A stretch of DNA of 64,000 nucleotides. Origin: Dehalococcoidia bacterium (GTDB lineage Bacteria > Chloroflexota > Dehalococcoidia > GIF9 > AB-539-J10). The stretch spans positions 1-64,000 of the forward strand of contig JAUWYX010000004.1 in assembly GCA_030615625.1 (NCBI GenBank), written 5' to 3'. A program made the translations under genes and the position numbers. The notes beneath the pieces are model-generated. The model saw only the letters and a list, made by a program, of their open reading frames with translations. It did not search any database and was not told the origin of the DNA. Position 1 is the first letter of the stretch. Every line of letters starts with the position of its first letter. Below, in pieces: positions 32,538 through 40,080 of this stretch.

Positions 32538-33899
32538 CTAGGGTAGCCAGTTCCAATTGCCCTGCATGCCGGCGTTGTAAGTCCCGGTAGTATCGTACTT
32601 CGGGTACGGGGGCGTGCTAGGTCCTACGACTTTAACATAGCCGCCTTGCCACTGGCAAATCTGTGCGGGCATGGTTTCGTAGTCGATGACTCCACCGCCC
32701 GTGCCGCCTCCAAATACCTCATACCAGCAGCTCCCCATGACCGTTTTACATGGGTTAGTCGCGTTGTAGCCGACCAGGACGCTTCTCACATCGGCTGTGT
32801 AGCCAGCATCAAGGTGTCCGACCTCCTCTACAGCCGCCGCCCACATCTCCAGGCCTGACCATATGACAGGATGGCCCCAGGGGTCCCAGGCGTACGCGGG
32901 AGGAAATCCTGCCGCTTCGGGCTGGACTATGTTCCACATGGCACTTAACGACATCGTCACAGGCTCAGTGATCGTCGTCTCGTTAGTGGCAGTGGCGAAG
33001 CCCATTGTTCCTTCCATATCGTCCCCATAAGTCAGAAGGTAGGCCCCTGATTGGGCGCCCGGCCCCATTACGATGGCCGGTGGGTCGAAGTCGAGGGCAT
33101 CGAATGCTGTCATTAGGTAACCGAGGTACGGGTCATAGGTCCACCCGCAGAAGATGTCATAGGCATCGTTAGTCCCAGTCGCATTCAGAGCAGTTTTAGC
33201 GTCTGCGACTAGCTGTTCTATGTCGTCGTAAGTGGCAATATAAGCATGATGTCCAGCGGCGGTGACGTTCCCGGCACCGAATGTAGCTATGGTGACATCG
33301 CGATATTCATGGCCGTGTTCGTTATCAATATAGACCACATATGCCTTTGGTGCAGCTATAGGTACGTCCTTGAGTATCTCGTACAGGACCGGTATCTGGT
33401 ACCAGTCGGAAAAGCTCAGGTTGATAAACGTGTTAGACCAGCTAGCCAACATCGACGGGTCCACCATCATGACGGTAGCACCACCTTCCAGGGTGCTTAG
33501 CAGTATCCCCTTGGCATCGCAGATGGGGGCCTGCTCGTAAATAGTCCCGGTGCCCGGCCCGCCCCACACGAAGTGAACTCCGTCCACGTCTATCAATGCG
33601 TACGTTTGTGCTCCCATCTCTCCTGGTGTCAAGGGGTTATACTCGCGAATCACCAGTTCTATGGGCAGTTTTTCGCCGTATGTATCCATATAGATTCCGC
33701 CATCGGCGTTGACCGTTTTATTGAATGCCCTGTAACATGGCCCACCAGCTATCTGGTCATAAAAGGCAAGAATCCCATCAGTGTCTCTTACCAGACCAAC
33801 TTTGATGGCTGTTGGTGCTACCACGCCGCCGTCACAGCCGATAAGACCCACGCTGAGGGTTAGCACCAGGGCTACTAAGATAAAAAGTACTTTTTTCAC
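32538..33899 (-). CDS. livK: substrate-binding lipoprotein of the Liv-type ABC transporter
   Basis: A 453-residue binding protein. Its N terminus is a lipoprotein signal peptide (KKVLFILVALVLTLSVG, lipobox LIGC) with the mature cysteine at about residue 22. A periplasmic-binding-protein type I (ANF/Leu-Ile-Val) fold follows, with IKVGLVRDTDG, FVWGGPGTGTIYEQ and AYVVYIDNEHGHEYRD segments. It starts with GTG, and AAGGAGGAG lies just upstream. It is the first gene of the cluster livK-H-M-G-F and would capture substrate outside the membrane. At 453 residues it is longer than E. coli LivK (about 370), so the ligand may differ. Confidence 0.88.
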   Translation of the reverse strand: MKKVLFILVALVLTLSVGLIGCDGGVVAPTAIKVGLVRDTDGILAFYDQIAGGPCYRAFNKTVNADGGIYMDTYGEKLPIELVIREYNPLTPGEMGAQTYALIDVDGVHFVWGGPGTGTIYEQAPICDAKGILLSTLEGGATVMMVDPSMLASWSNTFINLSFSDWYQIPVLYEILKDVPIAAPKAYVVYIDNEHGHEYRDVTIATFGAGNVTAAGHHAYIATYDDIEQLVADAKTALNATGTNDAYDIFCGWTYDPYLGYLMTAFDALDFDPPAIVMGPGAQSGAYLLTYGDDMEGTMGFATATNETTITEPVTMSLSAMWNIVQPEAAGFPPAYAWDPWGHPVIWSGLEMWAAAVEEVGHLDAGYTADVRSVLVGYNATNPCKTVMGSCWYEVFGGGTGGGVIDYETMPAQICQWQGGYVKVVGPSTPPYPKYDTTGTYNAGMQGNWNWLP

Positions 33900-34445
33900 T
33901 GTTTCTCCTCCTTTTCAACAATTTTCAAAACTGTATCGCATCTTCTTGTTCCTGTCATCAAACCATACACATCCCTCCTTTCATTTATAATTTGGTTCTC
34001 CTATCTTAAATAACTTACCCTCGTAGAACTCATCACCTCCTTTCATTAGCCATATGTCTTTATAATATGCCACTAATGTTAAAATCCTGTTAATTAAGAT
34101 TCTGATTTTGCGTTCGATTTTGGGGCGTTTTGGAAGCTCTTCGCCTCTACAGTTGTGTAATTGCCTGATTTATCGGGCTCTGCCGAATAAATTGAGCTGG
34201 TTAATTCTGATTTTTCCCGTTCAATTTCCAGCATTGTTGGTTATTTTGTAAAAGCTTGGTTTTATGCTTTCAATCGTCAGTATATCACCTTCCCACCCAC
34301 CTGTCAAGGCAGGTGTCCTAATTCAGTAGTAGAAGTGCACAATTAGCACTAAAGGTCATCATAGATATCCCCAGCCCCACATCTCCACGAAAGCAGAAGT
34401 TCAGCAAGATTATAGCACAGTCACCCGTTTAGCCTTTTGTTGGAT

Positions 34446-34488
34446 GTAACGAGATTGCACATTAGTCAGAAATGTGCAATCTCGTTAC
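34446..34488. repeat. perfect 18-bp inverted repeat with 7-base loop
   Basis: GTAACGAGATTGCACATT (34446-34463), loop AGTCAGA, then its exact complement (34471-34488). No T-run follows on either strand, so it is not a standard terminator. The word ATTGCACATTAG also occurs at 47665-47676 beside an IS3 relic. Confidence 0.85.
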
Positions 34489-34499
34489 GATGGTATTCT

Positions 34500-34548
34500 G
34501 GGGACATAATACCTAATTCGTAGTAGGCCTAATTGGTATGGTGTCCCT
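34500..34548. repeat. imperfect inverted repeat, possible mobile-element end or REP hairpin
   Basis: GGGGACATAATACCTAATT (34500-34518) faces AATTGGTATGGTGTCCCT (34531-34548). The complement of the right arm matches the left with few changes. Sequences of the GGGACATAATACxTAATT type are often seen with IS200-like/REP-associated elements, which is inference here. Confidence 0.55.
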
Positions 34549-34625
34549 GGAATCGCAAGAATAATCCCTCGCTCAGCTGGTGGTGACCTGCATCATGGAC
34601 CTGACTTAAAGAGGCGGGATTGGAG

Positions 34626-35942
34626 TTAAGCTGGCTTGTGAAGCTTTCCCGGGCCAAATGAAGAGTAATCCAGGTCATAAAATTGCCTGCATACGGTAAA
34701 TAAACCATACTGCACGCCACCTAAAACTATTTTCGCTTCCGCAGAATCACGATAATACTTCTCGTAGTTGTTTTCACGGACATAACCGAAGGAACCCATG
34801 AGCTCCATCCCTCTCAGGATTAGTTCTGATGCTTTCCTGGTAATAAATACATGCACCGCGTGTCCTTTAGCTGCCATACTTACCGAATCCCAGGGACCAT
34901 AAATCTCCCGATGGTCAAACTCATGGGCCAGTTCCAAAAAGGCAGCCCTGGCCACAGTTATTACCGATGCCATCTCGCCCAATATGGCAGCCGATGAAAG
35001 ATGCTGGTTGATTGGTTTACCGCCTACCACCCTCTGTCCCGTGTAGTCAAGAAGGACATCGAAGGCCCCTTGTAGAATACCTGTGGCATGTCCCGAGTTC
35101 ATAGCCATAGGAGCAGCCAAGATTTCTTGAAAGATAGCCCAGGCTTCAGACCCCTGAAGTCCCCACTCCTTGGGCACCCGGACATTATCAAAATAGGTGG
35201 AGGTGTTTCGGTCAGATTGCATGCCACATTTGACCTCAAATTTGCCATGGGAAACGCCAGGCCAGGGTTCGGGAACATAAATCAAAGTAGAGGCATCTAT
35301 CCCCAGCCTCGGGTCTATATTACAAACCACGCAATTGAGGTCAGCTATGCCACTATTAGATGCCCAAAACTTGTTTCCGTTTATTACCCACTCGTTACCT
35401 TCAAGTTTAGCCCTCACCCCTATCGTTCTGCCCTCATTCAGCGAGTTCTCAATATCAACGGCAGACTCGACTTCGCTAAAGTTCATGCAGGCAACGGCTA
35501 ACTCTTTGCCCACGAACTTGGGGGAAAATTTATCAAGCACCGCTTTCGCCCATGCCTTTGCCTTTGGAGAAAAGGGCCCGATATAGGCTGTAAAAGCCGG
35601 TTGCCACCCCCAGTCGGTGCAGGCACTGTGCATACTTATGCCATAGTCGCCGCGCCCTAGCTGCTCCTGCTTTAGGGCAGCGCCAACTACGGTACCCTTC
35701 TCCGCAAAGCCACCATACTCCTCCGGTATCATGCTTTTCTGGGAACCAATGTCTACCTGTAATTTCTTCAGGATGGGAGTAATTATTTTTTCATGTGTTA
35801 CATCATCGTCAATCTTGTCGCGAACCGGCATAATCTCCTTGTCGGTAAAATCAGCAAACACCTTCTGCAGCATCCGTTGCTCTTCATTAACAAAACACTC
35901 CGGGTATTGTAATTTGTACCACTGACTGGTCTGATTTAACAC
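34626..35942 (-). CDS. acyl-CoA dehydrogenase
   Basis: A 438-residue flavoprotein of the acyl-CoA dehydrogenase fold. An N-terminal helical domain (MIPEEYGGF) precedes the middle beta domain with the substrate/FAD segment KLEGNEWVINGNKFWASN (typical of the family). The C-terminal helices carry ELILRGMELMGSFGYVRE, then YYRDSAEAKIV. The usual glutamate base cannot be placed with certainty by eye. It would oxidise an acyl-CoA at the alpha-beta bond, passing electrons to ETF. It stands alone, 726 bases from livK, and ends near the inverted repeats. Confidence 0.88.
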   Translation of the reverse strand: MLNQTSQWYKLQYPECFVNEEQRMLQKVFADFTDKEIMPVRDKIDDDVTHEKIITPILKKLQVDIGSQKSMIPEEYGGFAEKGTVVGAALKQEQLGRGDYGISMHSACTDWGWQPAFTAYIGPFSPKAKAWAKAVLDKFSPKFVGKELAVACMNFSEVESAVDIENSLNEGRTIGVRAKLEGNEWVINGNKFWASNSGIADLNCVVCNIDPRLGIDASTLIYVPEPWPGVSHGKFEVKCGMQSDRNTSTYFDNVRVPKEWGLQGSEAWAIFQEILAAPMAMNSGHATGILQGAFDVLLDYTGQRVVGGKPINQHLSSAAILGEMASVITVARAAFLELAHEFDHREIYGPWDSVSMAAKGHAVHVFITRKASELILRGMELMGSFGYVRENNYEKYYRDSAEAKIVLGGVQYGLFTVCRQFYDLDYSSFGPGKLHKPA

Positions 35943-36051
35943 TTATCCCTCCTTTGAACGCACACTTCTTGTCAAGTTCTGTGCTTTGATATTAGATTTC
36001 TTCAGTTAATAGATGCTCTAATCCATGATTACCCTCTTTCCCAATCCTTTT

Positions 36052-36171
36052 TTAGCCCTCCTTTGCTGTGTAGTACGCCGTCACCCATGCTGAAAAACCC
36101 ATTATCCAAAGTACTGCCGCCAGTATGAGCCAAAATGTTACCTCTCTAAGCAGGCTTGTTAGCCTACTCAT
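36052..36171 (-). CDS. possible small single-helix membrane protein
   Basis: A 39-residue frame beginning MSRLTSLLREVTFWLILAAV with one hydrophobic helix (FWLILAAVLWIMGFSAWV) and a polar C-terminus TAYYTAKEG. No good Shine-Dalgarno precedes the ATG. The clean helix and polar ends argue for a real small membrane protein. Only the amino-acid pattern supports it. Confidence 0.35.
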   Translation of the reverse strand: MSRLTSLLREVTFWLILAAVLWIMGFSAWVTAYYTAKEG

Positions 36172-36292
36172 TAAGCATAGCATACATCCTAATTATACCA
36201 CTTGCTAATCCAGTGAAGTTTGAGGATAGTCAGAGGCTTGCGAGCCTTGTCCAGAGAGTCTGACAGATAATCAAAATCATGCCTGAAGGCTT

Positions 36293-36520
36293 CTAGTAGC
36301 TCTTCCTCGATACCTCCTGTCCTTGGGCGTTGTATAGCACGGTCCAATCGGGGTCAGTATTATTCCAAACCGCTTTGCTATACTCGAAACTAAAGCCGCC
36401 CCACTCGGAATGAATCTCGTTTGTGTAAACCCGTATTTTGGCACCCGGGGCTAAGACATAAGACGGGAAGGTAAACGAGGGATATCCCTCAGATATGTCC
36501 TTCAATACCCATCCCTTCAA
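36293..36520 (-). pseudogene. truncated duplicate of the lamin-tail protein
   Basis: 75 residues that match the C-terminal half of the lamin-tail gene at 477-887: MKGWVLKDISEGYPSFTFPS against EGWVIKDISEGYPSLTFPAY, and the same final residues YNAQGQEVSRKSY. The DNA identity starts at AAGGCTTCTAGTAGCTCTTC beyond the stop, so the copy includes some 3' flank. No signal peptide or first half is present, and upstream sequence is unrelated, so this is a partial duplication and probably not functional. Confidence 0.75.
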
Positions 36521-36618
36521 GTCTTGCTATGATAGCCACTTTGCCCTCTAATACTGGTGACATGTCTGCCTGCTTCTAATTTACTTTGTCTCTTATATTC
36601 AATGCCTTAGTCTGGTAG

Positions 36619-37365
36619 TTAGATAGCAGTTTCCTGCCTCAAGGCTTCCACGATTCCCTTAACTTTTTTCTTATGTTCCTCTCTACCTATAGTGTATGAA
36701 TGCGGAACCCAATTCATGTCCTGCAAATCCTTTATCAGGCTAGTGAGTAGGTCCCAGGGTATGGATACAGGTAACAGACCCTCTGGGAATAAGTTTCTCG
36801 CTCTCATGCCAAAACTTGGAAGTGTTAGATTTAATTCACCACTCAGGTAGGGGTAGATGTATAACCATGCACACCCCATAACCACTGTTCCCTTACTGGA
36901 CCACATTTTCCCGGTCGAATAGCTCATTGCTCTCAGTAGAATTTCTATTTGACTCAAGTTAGCGGTAATAATCAAAACATCTGGCTCGAATGACAGTTTG
37001 TCTAAAGGAGAGAAAGCAACGTACTTAATGGTCCCCTTCGCCAGTCTAGGTACGACCTGATAGATTCCTCTGTTGGCACGTGCTTCCTTAAAGATTTCTA
37101 ACTTAGGTCCTACTCGTCCGCTCTCGAAAATTGGGTCACTATCCACCATACCTAATATCAGCGGCCCTATGATGCACGTGAAGTTCTCTTTTGCTACATA
37201 AAAAGTGCTGCCATTTTGCGCTTCTACAAGCATCTCACAAAAATCTAGAACCTTGTCCAACTTTTTAGTTCCATCCGGTTTAGTAGGTAAGAACTTAACA
37301 CCTACGGGTTTCCTCTCAAATTTAAATTTGTTAAATATGGATAAGTCCTGTTGTATTGAACTCAT
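36619..37365 (-). CDS. DUF169 protein
   Basis: A 248-residue protein of the DUF169 family: KPVGVKFLPTKPDGTKKLDK, a FCEMLVEAQNGSTFYV segment, KENFTCIIGPLILGM with a cysteine, and SFEPDVLIITANLSQ/AMSYSTGKMW. The start at 37365 has AAAGGTGG 6 bases upstream; a longer frame to 37431 overlaps the SDR gene upstream. DUF169 proteins are widespread in anaerobes and often lie near redox enzymes, but no reaction is established. A second DUF169 gene lies on the other side of the SDR gene, at 38360. Confidence 0.8.
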   Translation of the reverse strand: MSSIQQDLSIFNKFKFERKPVGVKFLPTKPDGTKKLDKVLDFCEMLVEAQNGSTFYVAKENFTCIIGPLILGMVDSDPIFESGRVGPKLEIFKEARANRGIYQVVPRLAKGTIKYVAFSPLDKLSFEPDVLIITANLSQIEILLRAMSYSTGKMWSSKGTVVMGCAWLYIYPYLSGELNLTLPSFGMRARNLFPEGLLPVSIPWDLLTSLIKDLQDMNWVPHSYTIGREEHKKKVKGIVEALRQETAI

Positions 37366-37406
37366 ATCAACCACCTTTCTGGTTTCATAATATGCCTGCG
37401 TGTCAT

Positions 37407-38189
37407 TTATTGCACTATATGGTGACCACAATTGACAACAAGCGTGTGCCCGGTTATCCCACTAGACTCGTCTGAAGCCAAGAACACTGCAGCAGCAGCT
37501 ACCTCAGCTTCTTCAGTCGGTCTCTGGAGAGAATAGTTTACAGTAATCTTGCTCATTAACTCCTCAAAAGGAACACCCGTAGCCTTGGACCTGCCCATTA
37601 CCACATTAGTAAGACGTTCCCCCCTAACCGCGGCAGGGCTAATGCAGTTGACACGAATGTTGTATTGTCCCACCTCGATAGCCAGTGTTTCGGTCAATCC
37701 GATGATCCCCCACTTAGAAACGCAGTAAGGACTTCTCATAGGATACCCAAACCTTCCACCATCGCTACCTATGTTTATTATATTGCCCTTTCTGTGCGGA
37801 ATCATGTGTTTAAGCACCTCCCTGGCACACAGCATGCTCCCGGTTAGATTAATGGCCAGCACCTCGTTCCAATCCTGCAGTCTCAGGTCAACGACATTGA
37901 CAGTAGGTCCACCAATGCCGCTATTATTAACCAGTATATCGACCTTGCCGTAGCCATTGAGAGTTTCGGCGACCAGCCGCTGCACTTGCTTTTCATCAGA
38001 AACGTCGGTTTGTATGGCTTTTACCCTACCTCCCCCCAATTTGATCTCTTCAACGGTCTCATCTAACCTAGAGAGGGTCCGAGCGGCTACTACTACTATT
38101 GCCCCCTCAGAAGCAAAGGCCATCGAGATAGCCTTGCCGATACCCCTCCCACCACCAGTAACGATAGCTACTTCATCTTTTAATCGCAT
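37407..38189 (-). CDS. short-chain dehydrogenase/reductase
   Basis: A 260-residue classical SDR: cofactor motif TGGGRGIGKAIS, NNSG, catalytic Ser region INIGSDGGRFG, catalytic Tyr-x-x-x-Lys as YCVSKWGIIG, and SGITGHTLVVNCGHH at the end. AAGGGGGG precedes the ATG. It lies between two DUF169 genes on the same strand and is probably cotranscribed with them. A hydroxyacyl/steroid-like alcohol substrate is possible but unknown. Confidence 0.9.
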   Translation of the reverse strand: MRLKDEVAIVTGGGRGIGKAISMAFASEGAIVVVAARTLSRLDETVEEIKLGGGRVKAIQTDVSDEKQVQRLVAETLNGYGKVDILVNNSGIGGPTVNVVDLRLQDWNEVLAINLTGSMLCAREVLKHMIPHRKGNIINIGSDGGRFGYPMRSPYCVSKWGIIGLTETLAIEVGQYNIRVNCISPAAVRGERLTNVVMGRSKATGVPFEELMSKITVNYSLQRPTEEAEVAAAAVFLASDESSGITGHTLVVNCGHHIVQ

Positions 38190-38359
38190 GTATTGTACCC
38201 CCCTTAAGCGCTAATTTGATGTCTATATAATTCTTATATGACAAGTCGCGGTCTCCCAGCAGGCTGCAAAACAGACATATGGTCACACCTCAATGGCACA
38301 CACGCGATGTAGAGCATCCCTTCCGTTGTCTCTTTGTTAATCTGTTTCTTTAATCGAGG

Positions 38360-39145
38360 TCAATGACTGTACCAATCGGGGTAGATTTGTGTGAGCACTA
38401 CAGAGGGGTCGCACAGAGGTCCAAGATACATGATGGGATATCCAATTCTTCTTTCTCGAAGGGCTTGCAATCCTTCCACCGCCTTGGCCATCATTCCCGG
38501 TGGCAGCGCCAAAACCATTTCATCTTCGGTAACGGTGCCGAATGCTCTCTCTCCCATACATGGAATAGCCAGGGCAGGCTTGCCAGTAGTATAGCACTGA
38601 GCTAACCCATCGGCACAAGAGCCTTCACCGATGAAGAAAAACTGAAAGCGCTCGTAGTCTTTAAACTGGAGCCCGTTCATCAGCAACATCATCTGGGCGG
38701 GATTACCGTAGATTAAGATAACATCGGGGGCAAACTTCACCGAACCTAGTGGGGCGAGCACAATGGCCTCTCCGGGTGGAACCAAGGGATATACCGCCAT
38801 CTGTTTACTGGCTTCTTCCGTTGTGGCAAACCAGGTATTGGCGAAGGCAGTTGCCTCCCAGGAGACCTCCTTTTCAGAAGTAGCTGCCAGACCACAGATT
38901 CGAGCACAGCGCTCACCGAGGTTGTCTCTTGTCAATCCTACAATCATGCCTCCCATTCGAGCCAACGCTGGTGCCTGGCAAAAAGAAGCTTTTCGATTGA
39001 GTCGCATCACGTCCGGTATTTTATCCAGCTCCTCTACTTTCTCCAGTCTCTTGTAGGCAACGGGGCTTGTTTTGAGACGAAGCAAACACTCCATCTCCTG
39101 GGTAAGCTTTGCCCAGTCAACCACTGGGGCTTCTTTTTTCTCCAC
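38360..39145 (-). CDS. DUF169 protein, second copy
   Basis: A 261-residue DUF169 protein with SPVAYKRLEKVEELDKIPDV, a CQAPALARMGG segment containing a cysteine, the LVPPGEAIVLAPLGSVKFAP segment and PDVILIYGNPAQMMLLMNGL, and GEGSCADGLAQCYTTGKPAL with two further cysteines. It differs clearly from the copy at 36619 in length and cysteine placement. AAGGAGGA lies before the ATG. It is the first gene of the DUF169-SDR-DUF169 group. Confidence 0.8.
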   Translation of the reverse strand: MEKKEAPVVDWAKLTQEMECLLRLKTSPVAYKRLEKVEELDKIPDVMRLNRKASFCQAPALARMGGMIVGLTRDNLGERCARICGLAATSEKEVSWEATAFANTWFATTEEASKQMAVYPLVPPGEAIVLAPLGSVKFAPDVILIYGNPAQMMLLMNGLQFKDYERFQFFFIGEGSCADGLAQCYTTGKPALAIPCMGERAFGTVTEDEMVLALPPGMMAKAVEGLQALRERRIGYPIMYLGPLCDPSVVLTQIYPDWYSH

Positions 39146-39334
39146 TTGTTTCCTCCTTTTTTCGTTCGTTATTTAGCAAAAGAATCATAAGCAGCTTAGC
39201 ATGTGATTGTCAATATTACACGCCCGGCTTTACTCTTTTCCTTGGGCTACTGCCTTTTTAATGCTATGTCCTACGTGCTATACTATTTCCATCGAAGGAA
39301 TCTAGACCGGCTTCCTTAGTGGCACTTCTTTTTT

Positions 39335-39450
39335 GTGATTGCGGGGAGGACAGCGACGAAGCAATATCGTGGGGGCATGAGATTGCCACGCCCCGATAAG
39401 TTGGGGCTCGCAATGACAAGAAGCCAAGCCTCGATGAAATTGGGGCAACT
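39335..39450. repeat. dispersed REP-like repeat, copy 3
   Basis: GATTGCGGGGAGGACAGCGA, CGAAGCAATATCG, GAGATTGCCACGCCCCGATA and GGGGCTCGCAATGACAAG are variations of the words in copy 2 (28738-28880). It lies just before an aldehyde-oxidoreductase fragment, as copy 2 lies just before (5' side) the complete gene. Confidence 0.65.
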
Positions 39451-39467
39451 ATTAAAGGAGGTAAGGT

Positions 39468-39941
39468 ATGGCACGAGGTTATATGGGAAAAATTCTGTTT
39501 GTGGACCTTTCCAAAAATAAGCTAAGGGATGAGGCGCTCGACGAAAAACTTTGCCGCCAGTTCATTGGAGGCTATGGCATCGACGCCAGAATCCTTTTCA
39601 GCCGACAAAAGGCTGGTGTTGACCCATTGGGACCGGATAATATCCTGGGCATCTTTACCGGCCCCTTTACCGGTACCCCGGCACTTGCGGGCACAAAGCA
39701 CACTATGGTGGGAAAATCACCGTTGACCGGGGGCTGGGGTGATGCCAATTCCGGTCGTTACTTCGGTGCCTTCCTGAAGTACGCCGGCTACGATGCCGTG
39801 TTCTTTATCGGCACCTGGTATTTACTCAGGGCGAGTCTTCTGGTATCATCCTTACTGATAAGGTTCCCCTCGGTATCTCTGAGTTCGTATGGTCTGTCCT
39901 GTTTAAGACTCCAGATTCGCCGTACGCCTATAGTAGTCTAA
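39468..39941 (+). pseudogene. truncated aldehyde:ferredoxin oxidoreductase N-terminus (duplicate)
   Basis: The first 115 or so residues (MARGYMGKILFVDLSKNKLR onward) match the complete gene at 26791-28647 with only a few changes. The frame then leaves the homology after DAVFFIGTW and runs into unrelated codons. AAAGGAGG precedes the ATG, so the regulatory leader is intact. The gene lacks the Fe-S cysteines and cannot be active. It is on the opposite strand to the complete gene. Confidence 0.85.
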
Positions 39942-40080
39942 AGAGTTGACAATATTAACTGGCAATTTCCCTATACTACTACAAAAAGATGCAGGGAAAA
40001 CCCCATCTCTCAACCTTATGGTCGGGGATTTGAGTATGGTAGCTTAAATTTGCCAAGGTAAAAAGTTCGTCTACCTTATT

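Larger units (their letters stand above)
33900..34625. other. 726-base intergenic region upstream of livK with two hairpins
   Basis: No gene longer than a few codons. The half near livK has two Shine-Dalgarno-like words (AAAGGAGG) followed by tiny frames. The far half contains the inverted repeats at 34446-34488 and 34500-34548, listed separately, and a short CACCTG/CAGGTG hairpin near 34300. Confidence 0.5.

Noticed and set aside
34001-34033. A 10-codon leader peptide upstream of livK
   Set aside because: MSSTRVSYLR follows GGAGG by only two bases, too close for normal initiation, and there is no attenuator-like structure or run of regulatory codons.
34446-34488. Terminator for livK or the acyl-CoA dehydrogenase
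   Set aside because: There is no T-run after the stem on either strand, and the position is far upstream of livK and beyond the end of the acyl-CoA dehydrogenase gene by over 100 bases.
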